This document shows positions 1-5,446 of a DNA stretch of 5,617 nucleotides, piece by piece. The notes below the pieces were generated by a model. That model worked only from the letters and a program-made list of their open reading frames with translations. It was not told where the DNA came from and did no database searches. This DNA is from Deltaproteobacteria bacterium (lineage in GTDB: Bacteria > Desulfobacterota > Desulfobacteria > Desulfobacterales > BuS5): positions 1 through 5,617 of the forward strand of contig JAGGWL010000325.1 in assembly GCA_021157555.1 (NCBI GenBank). Direction: 5' to 3'. The stretch's first letter is position 1. Each line of letters begins with the position of its first letter. The translations under genes and the position numbers were made by a program.

Positions 1-2
1 AC

Positions 3-1409
3 AATCTTAAAAGAATACATCTTATCGCGGTTTGCGGCACAGGTATGGGAGCCTTGGCCTGCATGCTTAAGGATACAGGCTTTGACATAACAGGGTCAGA
101 CGGGAAGGTTTATCCTCCGATCAGTACTTTTCTTGCAGCCAGTGGTATTGATATAGCGGATGGATTTAAGGCAGACAATTTATCATATTGCCCGGATCTT
201 GTTATAGTCGGCAATGCTGTAAGTAAGGATAATCCTGAAGTAGTCAGGATGATGGAAATGGGGCTGAATTTCTGCTCCATGCCCCAGGCTGTCAGAAATA
301 TTTTTGCTAAAGGCAAAAAGACCATTCTGATTACCGGAACCCATGGTAAAACCACCACAGCTTCAATTATTGCCTGGATTCTTCACGAGGCCGGACGTTA
401 TGAAAGTAAATGGGATCCTTCTTTTATAATTGGCGGAATTTTGCAAAATTTTGATAGTAATTATCGTGTTGGTCAGGGGGAGTATATAGTAATAGAAGGC
501 GATGAGTACGATACGGCCTTTTTTGATAAAGGCGCCAAATTTTTACATTACAATCCATTCAGGACAGTTCTCACAAGCGTTGAATTTGATCATGCGGATA
601 TTTTTGAAGATCTCAATCATGTTAAACGTACATTTAAAACTTTTTTAAATGGTATTTCTTCAAAAAGCAGCCTCTTTGTTTTTGATAATGATGTCAATAT
701 TGATACTCTTGTATCTAACGGAAAGTTTCGACTGGAAAAATATGGTAAAAAAGGGTCATCAGCATGGCAACTATCTGATATTAATATTAATCATCCATGG
801 ACTGAATTTAGTATTTTCAAATATGGTGATAAATTTGGCAGCTTTAAGACCAGACTGCCGGGAGAGCATAACCTGCTTAATACTTCAGCAGCTATAGCTG
901 TTGCCGATAGTCTGCATATACCTCTTGAAGTTATAAGGGATGCTATTGCGTCGTTTCAGGGAATCAGGAGGCGTCAGGAGGTACGCGGTGTTAAAAAAAA
1001 TATCACTGTAATGGACGATTTTGCCCATCACCCCACTGCTGTAAGAGAAACAATAAAGGCAGTAAAAGCATATTATCCTGACGGGCGGATTATTGCTGTA
1101 TTTGAACCTAGAACTAATTCCAGCATGCGAAAAATTTTTCAGAATGTATACCCTCTTTCTTTTGATTTTGCCGATATTATTTGCATACGCAAGCCTCCGC
1201 TACTCAATAAAATACCTTTGCACGATCAATTTTCATCAGAAAAACTGGTGGAGGATATAAAGAAGCGTAACAAAGAAGCATACTACTTTCAAAATACAGA
1301 AAATATAATTGATTTCCTGATTAAGGAAGCAATACCAAAGGATCTTATACTCATTATGTCAAACGGCGGATTTGATAATATACACGAGAGAATTCTTAAT
1401 GCATTGTAG
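3..1409 (+). CDS. mpl: UDP-N-acetylmuramate:L-alanyl-gamma-D-glutamyl-meso-diaminopimelate ligase (Mpl), 5' end outside window
   Basis: This cytoplasmic ATP-dependent Mur-family ligase attaches the recycled tripeptide L-Ala-gamma-D-Glu-meso-DAP to UDP-MurNAc, feeding salvaged cell-wall peptide back into peptidoglycan synthesis. The frame is open from base 3, and the residues before the first ATG (base 45) already form the N-terminal motif HLIAVCGTGMGALA, so the real start is upstream and ATG 45 is internal. Counting from ATG 45, the ATP-binding P-loop GTHGKTTT is at residues 98-105, EGDEYDTAFFDK at 151-162, EFDHADIF at 180-187, GEHNLLN at 273-279, DDFAHHPTA at 324-332, EPRTNS at 354-359 and the C-terminal MSNGGFDNIHERIL at 438-451. 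The EYDTAFFDK, FDHADIF and DDFAHHP versions separate Mpl from MurC. About 469 residues are visible, close to the usual family length, so little is missing. No terminator is visible after the stop. The gene is followed by decayed DNA, and a minus-strand pseudogene reading overlaps its last codons. Confidence 0.94.
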   Translation, partial: NLKRIHLIAVCGTGMGALACMLKDTGFDITGSDGKVYPPISTFLAASGIDIADGFKADNLSYCPDLVIVGNAVSKDNPEVVRMMEMGLNFCSMPQAVRNIFAKGKKTILITGTHGKTTTASIIAWILHEAGRYESKWDPSFIIGGILQNFDSNYRVGQGEYIVIEGDEYDTAFFDKGAKFLHYNPFRTVLTSVEFDHADIFEDLNHVKRTFKTFLNGISSKSSLFVFDNDVNIDTLVSNGKFRLEKYGKKGSSAWQLSDININHPWTEFSIFKYGDKFGSFKTRLPGEHNLLNTSAAIAVADSLHIPLEVIRDAIASFQGIRRRQEVRGVKKNITVMDDFAHHPTAVRETIKAVKAYYPDGRIIAVFEPRTNSSMRKIFQNVYPLSFDFADIICIRKPPLLNKIPLHDQFSSEKLVEDIKKRNKEAYYFQNTENIIDFLIKEAIPKDLILIMSNGGFDNIHERILNAL

Positions 1410-1640
1410 TAGTTGTAATTGTACCGTCTCCCCTGTAATCTACCCTCAAAAATTCTAAAACTACACGCCATATTTGAGTTGTCCAGACAGTCAACAGGAA
1501 TGCCTCCGGCTGCCTGTCATTTAAGAACAGGGCGATTCCAATCAATCCGGTTAAACAGCCAGTACTGTAAAGGCAGGGACAGGAACGATTCTCCATCCGT
1601 CCAGCCCGTCAGCATAAGAAATTTTTTTTGTTGCACCATA
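1396..1640 (-). pseudogene. Possible C-terminal remnant of a prolipoprotein diacylglyceryl transferase (Lgt)-like gene
   Basis: The minus-strand frame from about 1575 down to a stop at 1396-1398 reads LYSTG, a hydrophobic stretch ending in ALFLN, then a second hydrophobic stretch, then WRVVLEFLRVDYRGDGTI. The order LYS...(hydrophobic)...R-x-x-x-EF-x-R-x-D-x-RG is the layout of the last part of Lgt, the inner-membrane enzyme that adds diacylglycerol to lipoprotein precursors. Upstream, the reading WRIVPVP continues the match only in another frame, and the LYSTG frame hits a stop at 1609-1611, so at least one frameshift is present. The expected final transmembrane segment is absent because the frame ends inside the last codons of mpl. 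It lies convergent with mpl. The identification rests on motif order recognised by eye and could be chance resemblance in a hydrophobic reading frame. If real, this is a dead gene fragment. Confidence 0.4.
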
Positions 1641-1663
1641 CCCGTTCCTTGGGAAAAGATTTT

Positions 1664-1697
1664 TTGACATTTTGTTATAAACGCCTTACATGTAAGG
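1664..1697 (+). promoter_or_regulatory. Promoter-like TTGACA followed by a perfect 14-bp palindrome, possibly the old vapBC control region
   Basis: A consensus -35 hexamer TTGACA lies at 1664-1669. About 17 bases downstream is a weak -10-like TACATG, sitting inside CCTTACATGTAAGG (1684-1697), which is a perfect palindrome. A palindrome over the -10 region is the usual operator arrangement for autoregulated toxin-antitoxin operons, and an AbrB-type antitoxin remnant lies beyond the foldback element downstream. The last bases of the palindrome also form the left edge of that element (TAAGGAACG), so the symmetry could partly be created by the insertion. The operator role is inference. Confidence 0.35.
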
Positions 1698-1875
1698 AAC
1701 GTGGACAAAATAACTTCCACAAGTAGGCGCACAGATTTAGGTCAGGTTTGTTCGATCTGAAAGCACAAAAGTTGAAGGAATAGCAAGCTATTTCAATATT
1801 TTTGTGCTTTCAGATCGGGCAAAGATGGCCTGAAGCTGTGATGCATAGTTGGGGAAGTTTTTTTGTCCTCGTTCC
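1696..1875. mobile_element. Palindromic foldback / MITE-like element with terminal inverted repeats
   Basis: The 180 bp are almost entirely one inverted repeat centred near 1785. The outer ends match as GGAACG(T/A)GGACAAAA followed by (T/A)AACTTCC on both arms. Inner arms include the perfect 17-bp pair GATCTGAAAGCACAAAA (1754-1770) and its complement (1800-1816), and the tip is AATAGC-AA-GCTATT. The arms in between (CACAG, AGG(T/C)CA, (T/C)CGATCTG) also align with scattered mismatches. The element is flanked by TAA on both sides (1693-1695, 1876-1878). This direct repeat extends to TAAGGAAC because the right flank continues GGAAC. There is no coding capacity, so mobility would depend on a transposase elsewhere, as in MITEs; a TNA-type 3-bp duplication would suit some IS5-related groups, but that is inference. 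It separates a promoter-like site from the remains of vapB. RNA or single-stranded DNA from it would form a long hairpin. Confidence 0.82.
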
Positions 1876-2072
1876 TAAGGAACTCTCTGAAATTAAACAC
1901 CGGTGATAAAATTGAAATCATTACTACAGAGAAAAAATAGGACATAATCAGGCCAGTCTCTAAAAAAGTAGATGACATTTTCTGCAAATTGCATAAACCG
2001 GGCAGAAAAGCTGTATCTCTTGAAGCTATGGACGATGCAATAAGGAATCGAATGAGTAATAAATTTAAATGA
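1871..2072 (+). pseudogene. vapB: Decayed AbrB/MazE-fold antitoxin (VapB-like)
   Basis: The reading VPKELSE (1871-1891), a two-base frameshift, then KLNTGDKIEII, an in-frame TAG at 1938-1940, then IIRPVSKKVDDIF and LHKPGRKAVSLEAMDDAI follows the standard order of AbrB-type antitoxins: the swapped-hairpin DNA-binding domain (PKELREKL...GDK-EI) and then the toxin-neutralising tail with the conserved PGRKxVSxEEMDxAI. It ends at TGA 2070-2072, overlapping the toxin start as ATGA, a classic coupled vapBC junction. An intact VapB would bind the operon's operator and wrap around VapC. Here the first 20 or so residues are missing, replaced by the right end of the foldback element, whose terminal CGTTCCTAAGGAAC happens to fit the VPKEL codons. 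The frameshift, internal stop and missing N-terminus make a functional product very unlikely. Confidence 0.75.
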
Positions 2073-2101
2073 AAGCCATAGATACAAATATCTTATTTCG
2101 T
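2069..2101 (+). pseudogene. vapC: N-terminal stub of a PIN-domain toxin (VapC-like)
   Basis: ATG 2069 overlaps the antitoxin stop as ATGA and reads MKAIDTNILFR, the near-invariant opening of VapC ribonucleases. It carries the first catalytic, metal-binding aspartate (D5) in the motif xxDTNIL. VapC toxins of about 130 residues cut tRNA or rRNA. Here the coding match stops after about 10 residues: from about 2093 the DNA becomes the end of a repeat-family terminus (TTATTTCGTCCC...), and the frame runs into TAG at 2129-2131. The remaining PIN-domain acids and the rest of the gene are absent, so no toxin can be made. The identification is firm only because the antitoxin remnant lies directly upstream in the standard overlap. 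Confidence 0.65.
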
Positions 2102-2154
2102 CCCCGTTCCTTAGGTCTTTTATTCGTTTAGGTTCATTAGGAACGAGGACAAAA
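2093..2154. repeat. Pair of foldback-family termini back to back
   Basis: TTATTTCGTCCCCGTTCC (2093-2110) is a right-type terminus and GGAACGAGGACAAAA (2140-2154) a left-type terminus of the family seen complete at 1696-1875. They are separated by about 29 bases and each is bordered by TTA (2111-2113, 2137-2139). The two form an imperfect inverted repeat that could fold into a hairpin just before the Shine-Dalgarno of the aldo/keto reductase. The left-type terminus loses similarity after GGACAAAA and runs directly into the ribosome binding site. Either two elements have lost their bodies, or this is a rearranged footprint. The right-type terminus marks where the vapC reading ends. Confidence 0.55.
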
Positions 2155-2167
2155 CAGAGGAGCTACA

Positions 2168-3658
2168 ATGACAGTTGACCAGTCTTTGAAATCAGATACA
2201 TTTGGAAAGATTAATTATAATGTGAGCCAAATCGGTTTTGGCGGCTATCGGATCTATGAGAAATCTAAAGAGCACGCGGACGCCCTGGAATATGCTTTGT
2301 TAAATGGTTGTAATCTGATCGACACTTCCAGCAATTATACAGGAGGTAAGAGCGAACGGCTCATTGGAAACACCTTAAAACAAATGTTCCAGCAAGGTAA
2401 AATTAATCAAGACGATGTTTTAATTATATCCAAAGGGGGATATGTTCAGGGTGAAAACCTGGCCATTGCCAGGGAGCATGAAGCCCAGGGTCATGCCTTT
2501 TCGGAAATGGTTAAATACATGGAAGGATGCTGGCATTGCATTCATCCGGATTTTCTGGAAAATCAGTTGCAGCGTACTCTGAATAATCTGCAAATAGACA
2601 GTCTGGATATTTATCTGCTGCACAATCCTGAATATTTCTTAACCCACATCAAGCAAAAGCATCTTATGGATCCTGTATCTGCTCAGAAGGAATATGAGCG
2701 CCGCATTGGGCAGGCATTTTGCTGGCTGGAAGAAAAAATTAAAAACGGCAAGATTAAAGCTTATGGAATTTCTTCGAATACCTTTATCAGTCCGGCTGAT
2801 GATTTTGAGTTTACCTCTCTTGAAAGAGTGCTTGAAATTGTCGAAGCCATTACACCTGACCATAATTTTAAAGTCATCCAGTTTCCCCTTAACCTCTTTG
2901 AATCAGGTGCATGCCTGGAAAAAAATCAAGCCTGTGGTACTAAAACGCTGCTCGAATTTGCTTTGGAAAAAAATATAACGACTCTAATAAACCGTCCATT
3001 AAATGCTATCGTCAACAATAAAATGATTCGCCTGGCCGATTTTGATAATATTAATCACAAGCTAATCATGGAGAATTTTTCAAAGTTACAAAAAAAAAGC
3101 ATGGACATGGAAAGCAGGTTTAAAACTGATTTTAAAATCAAATGGCCGAAGGACAGTGATTTAAGTCCAGCCAACAGACTTTTCTCAATTCCCTATTATC
3201 TTTCCTCAGCTTTCATTGAAATTAATGGCTGGGAGCACTGGGACTATGAAAAAGAGTACCGCATTATGCCTCAAATATATGAAGATGTAAATGATCTGGA
3301 GAATATCATGCCGACGGATGTTGAGTGGCAGGAGTGGGTCGTAGAATTTTCGCAATCCATATTCAAACTGCTTGAAATTACTACAACCCAGTTTAAAACT
3401 TCGAAACATGCCTTTGCAGAAATGTTTTGTCAAAGGTTGGATGAACTTGAACCGGCCTTGAAATCATCCGCCTCACTTTCACAAAAAACACTGCGGATAC
3501 TGGAATCTATCCCTGGAGTTAATACTATTCTTTTAGGCATGCGCAAGAGAGATTATATAGATGATGCACTTGAAACTCTCAAAAAAACGCCTATTCAGGA
3601 TGCGATAAGTATCCTTTCGTCTATTTCTCAAGAAGAATTGATTAAACAATGGAATTAG
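2168..3658 (+). CDS. Long aldo/keto reductase (496 aa) with a large insertion before the C-terminal segment
   Basis: This is predicted to be a cytoplasmic NAD(P)H-dependent oxidoreductase of the aldo/keto reductase (beta/alpha)8 barrel superfamily. The catalytic tetrad is visible: D52 in LIDTSSNY, Y57 in the same motif, K89 in IISKGGY, and H152 in DIYLLHNPE. The opening FGKINYNVSQIGFGGYRI and the subfamily motif HCIHPDFLENQL (123-134) are also typical. KAYGISSNT (198-205), VIQFPLN (236-242) and NRPLNA (275-280) follow as later strands. SIPGVNTILLGMRKRDYIDDAL at 447-468 matches the cofactor-binding C-terminal segment. Typical members are about 280-340 residues; here roughly 150 extra residues (about 285-440), mainly charged and probably helical, lie between NRPLNA and that segment. 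There is no ferredoxin-type cysteine cluster. ATG 2168 is supported by GAGGAG at 2157-2162. The substrate cannot be read from the sequence. The leader derives from a repeat terminus, and a DUF2065 gene follows after 18 bases. Confidence 0.88.
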   Translation: MTVDQSLKSDTFGKINYNVSQIGFGGYRIYEKSKEHADALEYALLNGCNLIDTSSNYTGGKSERLIGNTLKQMFQQGKINQDDVLIISKGGYVQGENLAIAREHEAQGHAFSEMVKYMEGCWHCIHPDFLENQLQRTLNNLQIDSLDIYLLHNPEYFLTHIKQKHLMDPVSAQKEYERRIGQAFCWLEEKIKNGKIKAYGISSNTFISPADDFEFTSLERVLEIVEAITPDHNFKVIQFPLNLFESGACLEKNQACGTKTLLEFALEKNITTLINRPLNAIVNNKMIRLADFDNINHKLIMENFSKLQKKSMDMESRFKTDFKIKWPKDSDLSPANRLFSIPYYLSSAFIEINGWEHWDYEKEYRIMPQIYEDVNDLENIMPTDVEWQEWVVEFSQSIFKLLEITTTQFKTSKHAFAEMFCQRLDELEPALKSSASLSQKTLRILESIPGVNTILLGMRKRDYIDDALETLKKTPIQDAISILSSISQEELIKQWN

Positions 3659-3676
3659 CCGATATTGGGTGATATT

Positions 3677-3862
3677 ATGAAATTTTTTTTTTGTCTGATT
3701 GGAATGGTAATGATTGTAGAAGGCCTGCCGTATTTTGTCTGTCCCGCACAAATGAAAGTATGGGTAAGGAAAATTCTCGACATGCCGAACAACAGTTTGC
3801 AAAAATCAGGTCTTATACTTATGCTTATAGGGCTGTTTTGCGTTTATTTAGGAAAAACATAG
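3677..3862 (+). CDS. DUF2065 (YjeT-type) small inner-membrane protein
   Basis: This 61-residue protein has the layout of DUF2065: a first transmembrane helix at about residues 2-18 running into EGLPYFVCP, a short basic cytoplasmic or periplasmic loop with DMPNNSLQKSG, and a second helix (LILMLIGLFCVYLG) near the C-terminus. It resembles E. coli YjeT in length and in the motifs (V)EGL..(F)..P and (L/M)P(D/N)N.L...G. The family's molecular role is not established. ATG 3677 is preferred because GGGTGA (3667-3672) lies four bases before it; an in-frame TTG at 3665 would add only four residues and has no better site. The gene starts 18 bases after the aldo/keto reductase stop with no terminator between, so the two are probably co-transcribed. 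Confidence 0.8.
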   Translation: MKFFFCLIGMVMIVEGLPYFVCPAQMKVWVRKILDMPNNSLQKSGLILMLIGLFCVYLGKT

Positions 3863-3989
3863 CCATTAAGCATGGAGACCAAACGCAGATTAAAAGTTCT
3901 TATATTGGCTATCTTTCTAAAGGAATTACTCCTAAATTCTGCTTGTAATTTTTTAATATGATCATTTTTACCTAAGGAATTTATTAAAA

Positions 3990-4679
3990 TTGAATAAAAA
4001 AAATAATTTAGAACAAGAACTTAGTTATTTAGGTTTACTTGACAAAGCCAGAGAAATCTATTTTGAATTAGGCGAAAGGGCGGTTCTTTCATACATTAAA
4101 TCAAGTTACCGCCTTTTAAGCAAAGTTTATCACCCGGATTTGAATCCTGAAAAACAAAGCCAGGCCAATATGACCCAGCACAGGCTAAACAGGGTAAGCC
4201 GTATCATTAGCAATATGAGTGATGAAGAATTGATTGATGTTATAAGAAATGGGAGTTTAAAAAAATCTGACAAAAAAAAAAAAGTGCTAGTTGTGGAGGA
4301 CGAATTCGGACTTCAGGATATATTTAGAAATATATTTCTTATGGAAGGATATGATGTAATGGTTGCTATTGATGGGGAGGCTGGATATGATGCCTTTTGC
4401 CAGTTTGAACCGGATCTTGTCTTTACCGATGTTGTAATGCCTAAATTGAGCGGCATTAAGCTGATAGAAAAAATAAGAAAAATCAAACCAAATATAAAAG
4501 TAATATATACCAGTGGTTTTTTCGGAATTGATGCCCTCAGGAAAAATCTTAACCAGGAAATTTTAAAATATAATTATCGTACCCTTTCCAAACCCTTTAA
4601 ACTAAGTTCAATGCTGCAAATGGTTGAAAAATATATGGATGAAAATATAAAACCCGACAAATTTGTCAGAGGGGTTTAG
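3990..4679 (+). CDS. J-domain-like / CheY-type receiver fusion protein (response regulator), TTG start
   Basis: This 229-residue cytoplasmic signalling protein has two parts. Residues about 12-75 resemble a J-domain: a helix leading into YRLLSKVYHPDLNPEK, with the HPD tripeptide at 48-50 that in DnaJ proteins stimulates Hsp70 ATPase. A lysine-rich linker (about 88-98) leads to a complete receiver at about 98-217: acidic pair E103/D104 in VLVVEDE, phospho-acceptor D147 in FTDVVMP, T174 in IYTSG and K201 in LSKPF. All phosphotransfer residues are present, so phosphorylation by a histidine kinase is expected, but no kinase is in the window. There is no DNA-binding output domain. No in-frame ATG exists between the upstream stop at 3954-3956 and residue 61, so TTG 3990 is the start, with AAGGA at 3974-3978 somewhat far (11 bases) upstream. 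It lies 127 bases after the DUF2065 gene and may have its own promoter, though I cannot point to one. Confidence 0.85.
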   Translation: MNKKNNLEQELSYLGLLDKAREIYFELGERAVLSYIKSSYRLLSKVYHPDLNPEKQSQANMTQHRLNRVSRIISNMSDEELIDVIRNGSLKKSDKKKKVLVVEDEFGLQDIFRNIFLMEGYDVMVAIDGEAGYDAFCQFEPDLVFTDVVMPKLSGIKLIEKIRKIKPNIKVIYTSGFFGIDALRKNLNQEILKYNYRTLSKPFKLSSMLQMVEKYMDENIKPDKFVRGV

Positions 4680-4684
4680 GGCTT

Positions 4685-4728
4685 GGGACGAAATAACTTC
4701 CTCCCTATAGCGCTCAGATAAATTTAGA
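4685..4728 (+). repeat. Divergent left terminus of the foldback repeat family
   Basis: GGGACGAAATAACTTCC, followed by CGC(T)CAGAT and then AATTTAG, lines up with the left arm of the 1696-1875 element (GGAC-AAAATAACTTCC...CGCACAGATTTAG). Its CCTAT also matches the right arm's complement. The outer GGAACGA is missing, and no matching right terminus is visible downstream, so this is a partial or diverged copy. It begins six bases after the receiver-protein stop codon. TTATTTCGTCCC on its complement is identical to 2093-2104. Confidence 0.55.
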
Positions 4729-4997
4729 CGCCGCACTATCTGCTTCGCGAGCCAATGATATCTCTGCTAACTACAGGATGCTATATTCTTACCGTTTCTT
4801 GTAACAAATACCTGCTGTGTAATTTTCCCCCCACACGCATTGGTGCCTTCAGGAATATAGTCGTGAGAATGTTTGGGCGAGTAAGCGGGCGACCCGCACC
4901 CTTTTTCATGATTTTTGAGTAGAATACATTTTTTTTTAACTTAAAGCATAATAACACTTGAAATGAAAAATTCAATCTGATAAATACTATCCTTTGT
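4729..4997. other. Intergenic stretch before the tRNA pair
   Basis: No gene is supported here. A minus-strand frame from about 4937 to 4762 is open without a start codon and contains HSHDYIPEGTNACGGKI and VFVTRNGKN, with a Cys/Gly flavour loosely reminiscent of PAAR-like repeats. I would not assign it. A tRNA promoter must lie just before 4998; TTGAAA (4958-4963) and TACTAT (4985-4990) are the nearest hexamers, but their 21-base spacing is poor. Confidence 0.4.
4885..4906 (+). terminator. Short GC-rich hairpin followed by T5, possible Rho-independent terminator
   Basis: GCGGG-CGA-CCCGC (4885-4897) is a perfect five-pair stem with a three-base loop, followed by ACCC and five T (4902-4906). 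An outer GGG (4875-4877) / CCC (4899-4901) could add pairs. It could end transcription from the receiver gene about 200 bases upstream, ahead of the tRNA genes. The short stem and the ACCC gap before the T-run make it a weak call. Confidence 0.35.
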
Positions 4998-5075
4998 GGT
5001 GGGTGTAGCTCAGTTTGGTAGAGCTCTTGGTTGTGGCCCAAGTGGTCGAGGGTTCAAGTCCCTTCACTCACCCCA
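4998..5075 (+). tRNA. tRNA-His (anticodon GTG)
   Basis: A full cloverleaf can be folded. The acceptor GTGGGTG (4999-5005) pairs with CACTCAC (5065-5071) with one G-T wobble. The D arm is GCTC/GAGC, the anticodon stem CTTGG (5026-5030) pairs with CCAAG (5038-5042), and the loop TTGTGGC has GTG at 5033-5035. The T arm is GAGGG-TTCAAGT-CCCTT. The identity element of bacterial tRNA-His is present: an extra 5' G (G-1, 4998) opposite discriminator C (5072). The 3' CCA is encoded at 5073-5075. tRNA-Arg follows after 13 bases, so both are probably made from one transcript. Confidence 0.97.
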
Positions 5076-5088
5076 TTAAAAAACATGA

Positions 5089-5165
<77 letters not shown>

Positions 5166-5176
5166 CTAAAATCAAT

Positions 5177-5206
5177 GGGTTAGCCGATTAAAGGACTAAC
5201 CCTTTT
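5177..5206 (+). terminator. Rho-independent terminator after the tRNA pair
   Basis: GGGTTAG (5177-5183) pairs perfectly with CTAACCC (5196-5202) around a 12-base loop and is followed by TTTT (5203-5206). It sits 11 bases after the tRNA-Arg CCA. It overlaps the last codons of the minus-strand integrase remnant, so its sequence may have come with the integrated element. Confidence 0.65.
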
Positions 5207-5446
5207 GTCATTATGCTACCATTCTGATAGCAAGTTTCCAAAAAATTGTTTTTTTTCAATCTTTTCGCTGCTTCCTGATTTACAGCTTTCATTAAATTAG
5301 CATAACATTCAATGTCATAGTCGGTGAAGAATGACCAAGTTGAGATTGAATATATTTTATATTTTTTCCTTCTTCAATAAGAAGGCTTGTGTATGTGTGT
5401 CTTATAGTTTTGGTAACCTAAATTTTCCGACTATTGCGGTAGGTAT
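5188..5446 (-). pseudogene. C-terminal remnant of a tyrosine recombinase (phage/ICE-type integrase)
   Basis: On the minus strand, IRHTYTSLLIEEGKN (R at 5400-5402, H at 5397-5399), then IQSQLGHSSPTMTLNV (LGH histidine at 5331-5333), then, one frame over, YANLMKAVNQEAAKRL give the ordered catalytic core of tyrosine recombinases: the second Arg with HxxR-type context, the LGH box, and the nucleophile Tyr (ATA on plus, 5302-5304). The one-base frameshift lies at about 5304, exactly between LNV and the catalytic Tyr. A TAG lies upstream of IRHTY in the reading RKI*VTKT, with residues apparently deleted from the usual HDLRHT. The reading ends at TTA 5188-5190. Intact enzymes are about 350-400 residues; only the last ~85 are recognisable and upstream frames are closed. 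The gene points at tRNA-Arg, the usual position of an integrase beside its attachment site. Non-functional. Confidence 0.8.

Noticed and set aside
1641..1655. CCCGTTCCTTGGGAA, resembling a right terminus of the foldback family
   Set aside because: Only about eight bases agree with the terminus and no arm sequence precedes it, so chance is likely.
1419..1667. 82-residue plus-strand open frame after mpl
   Set aside because: No recognisable motif and no ribosome binding site; it runs opposite the more protein-like Lgt-type reading on the minus strand.
1696..2154. CRISPR-like array suggested by repeated GTCC(T/C)CGTTCC / GGAACGAGGAC units
   Set aside because: The units are inverted, irregularly spaced and few; they are terminal repeats of palindromic elements, with no uniform spacers.
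3665..3676. TTG 3665 as start of the DUF2065 gene
   Set aside because: ATG 3677 has GGGTGA four bases upstream and gives the normal family N-terminus; the TTG would lie before that site.
3872..3961. 29-residue plus-strand frame with a hydrophobic stretch between the DUF2065 and receiver genes
   Set aside because: There is no Shine-Dalgarno before its ATG and no recognisable family; the length is expected by chance.
4781..5041. 86-residue minus-strand open frame
   Set aside because: It begins inside tRNA-His, crosses the tRNA leader and has no ribosome binding site or recognisable domain.
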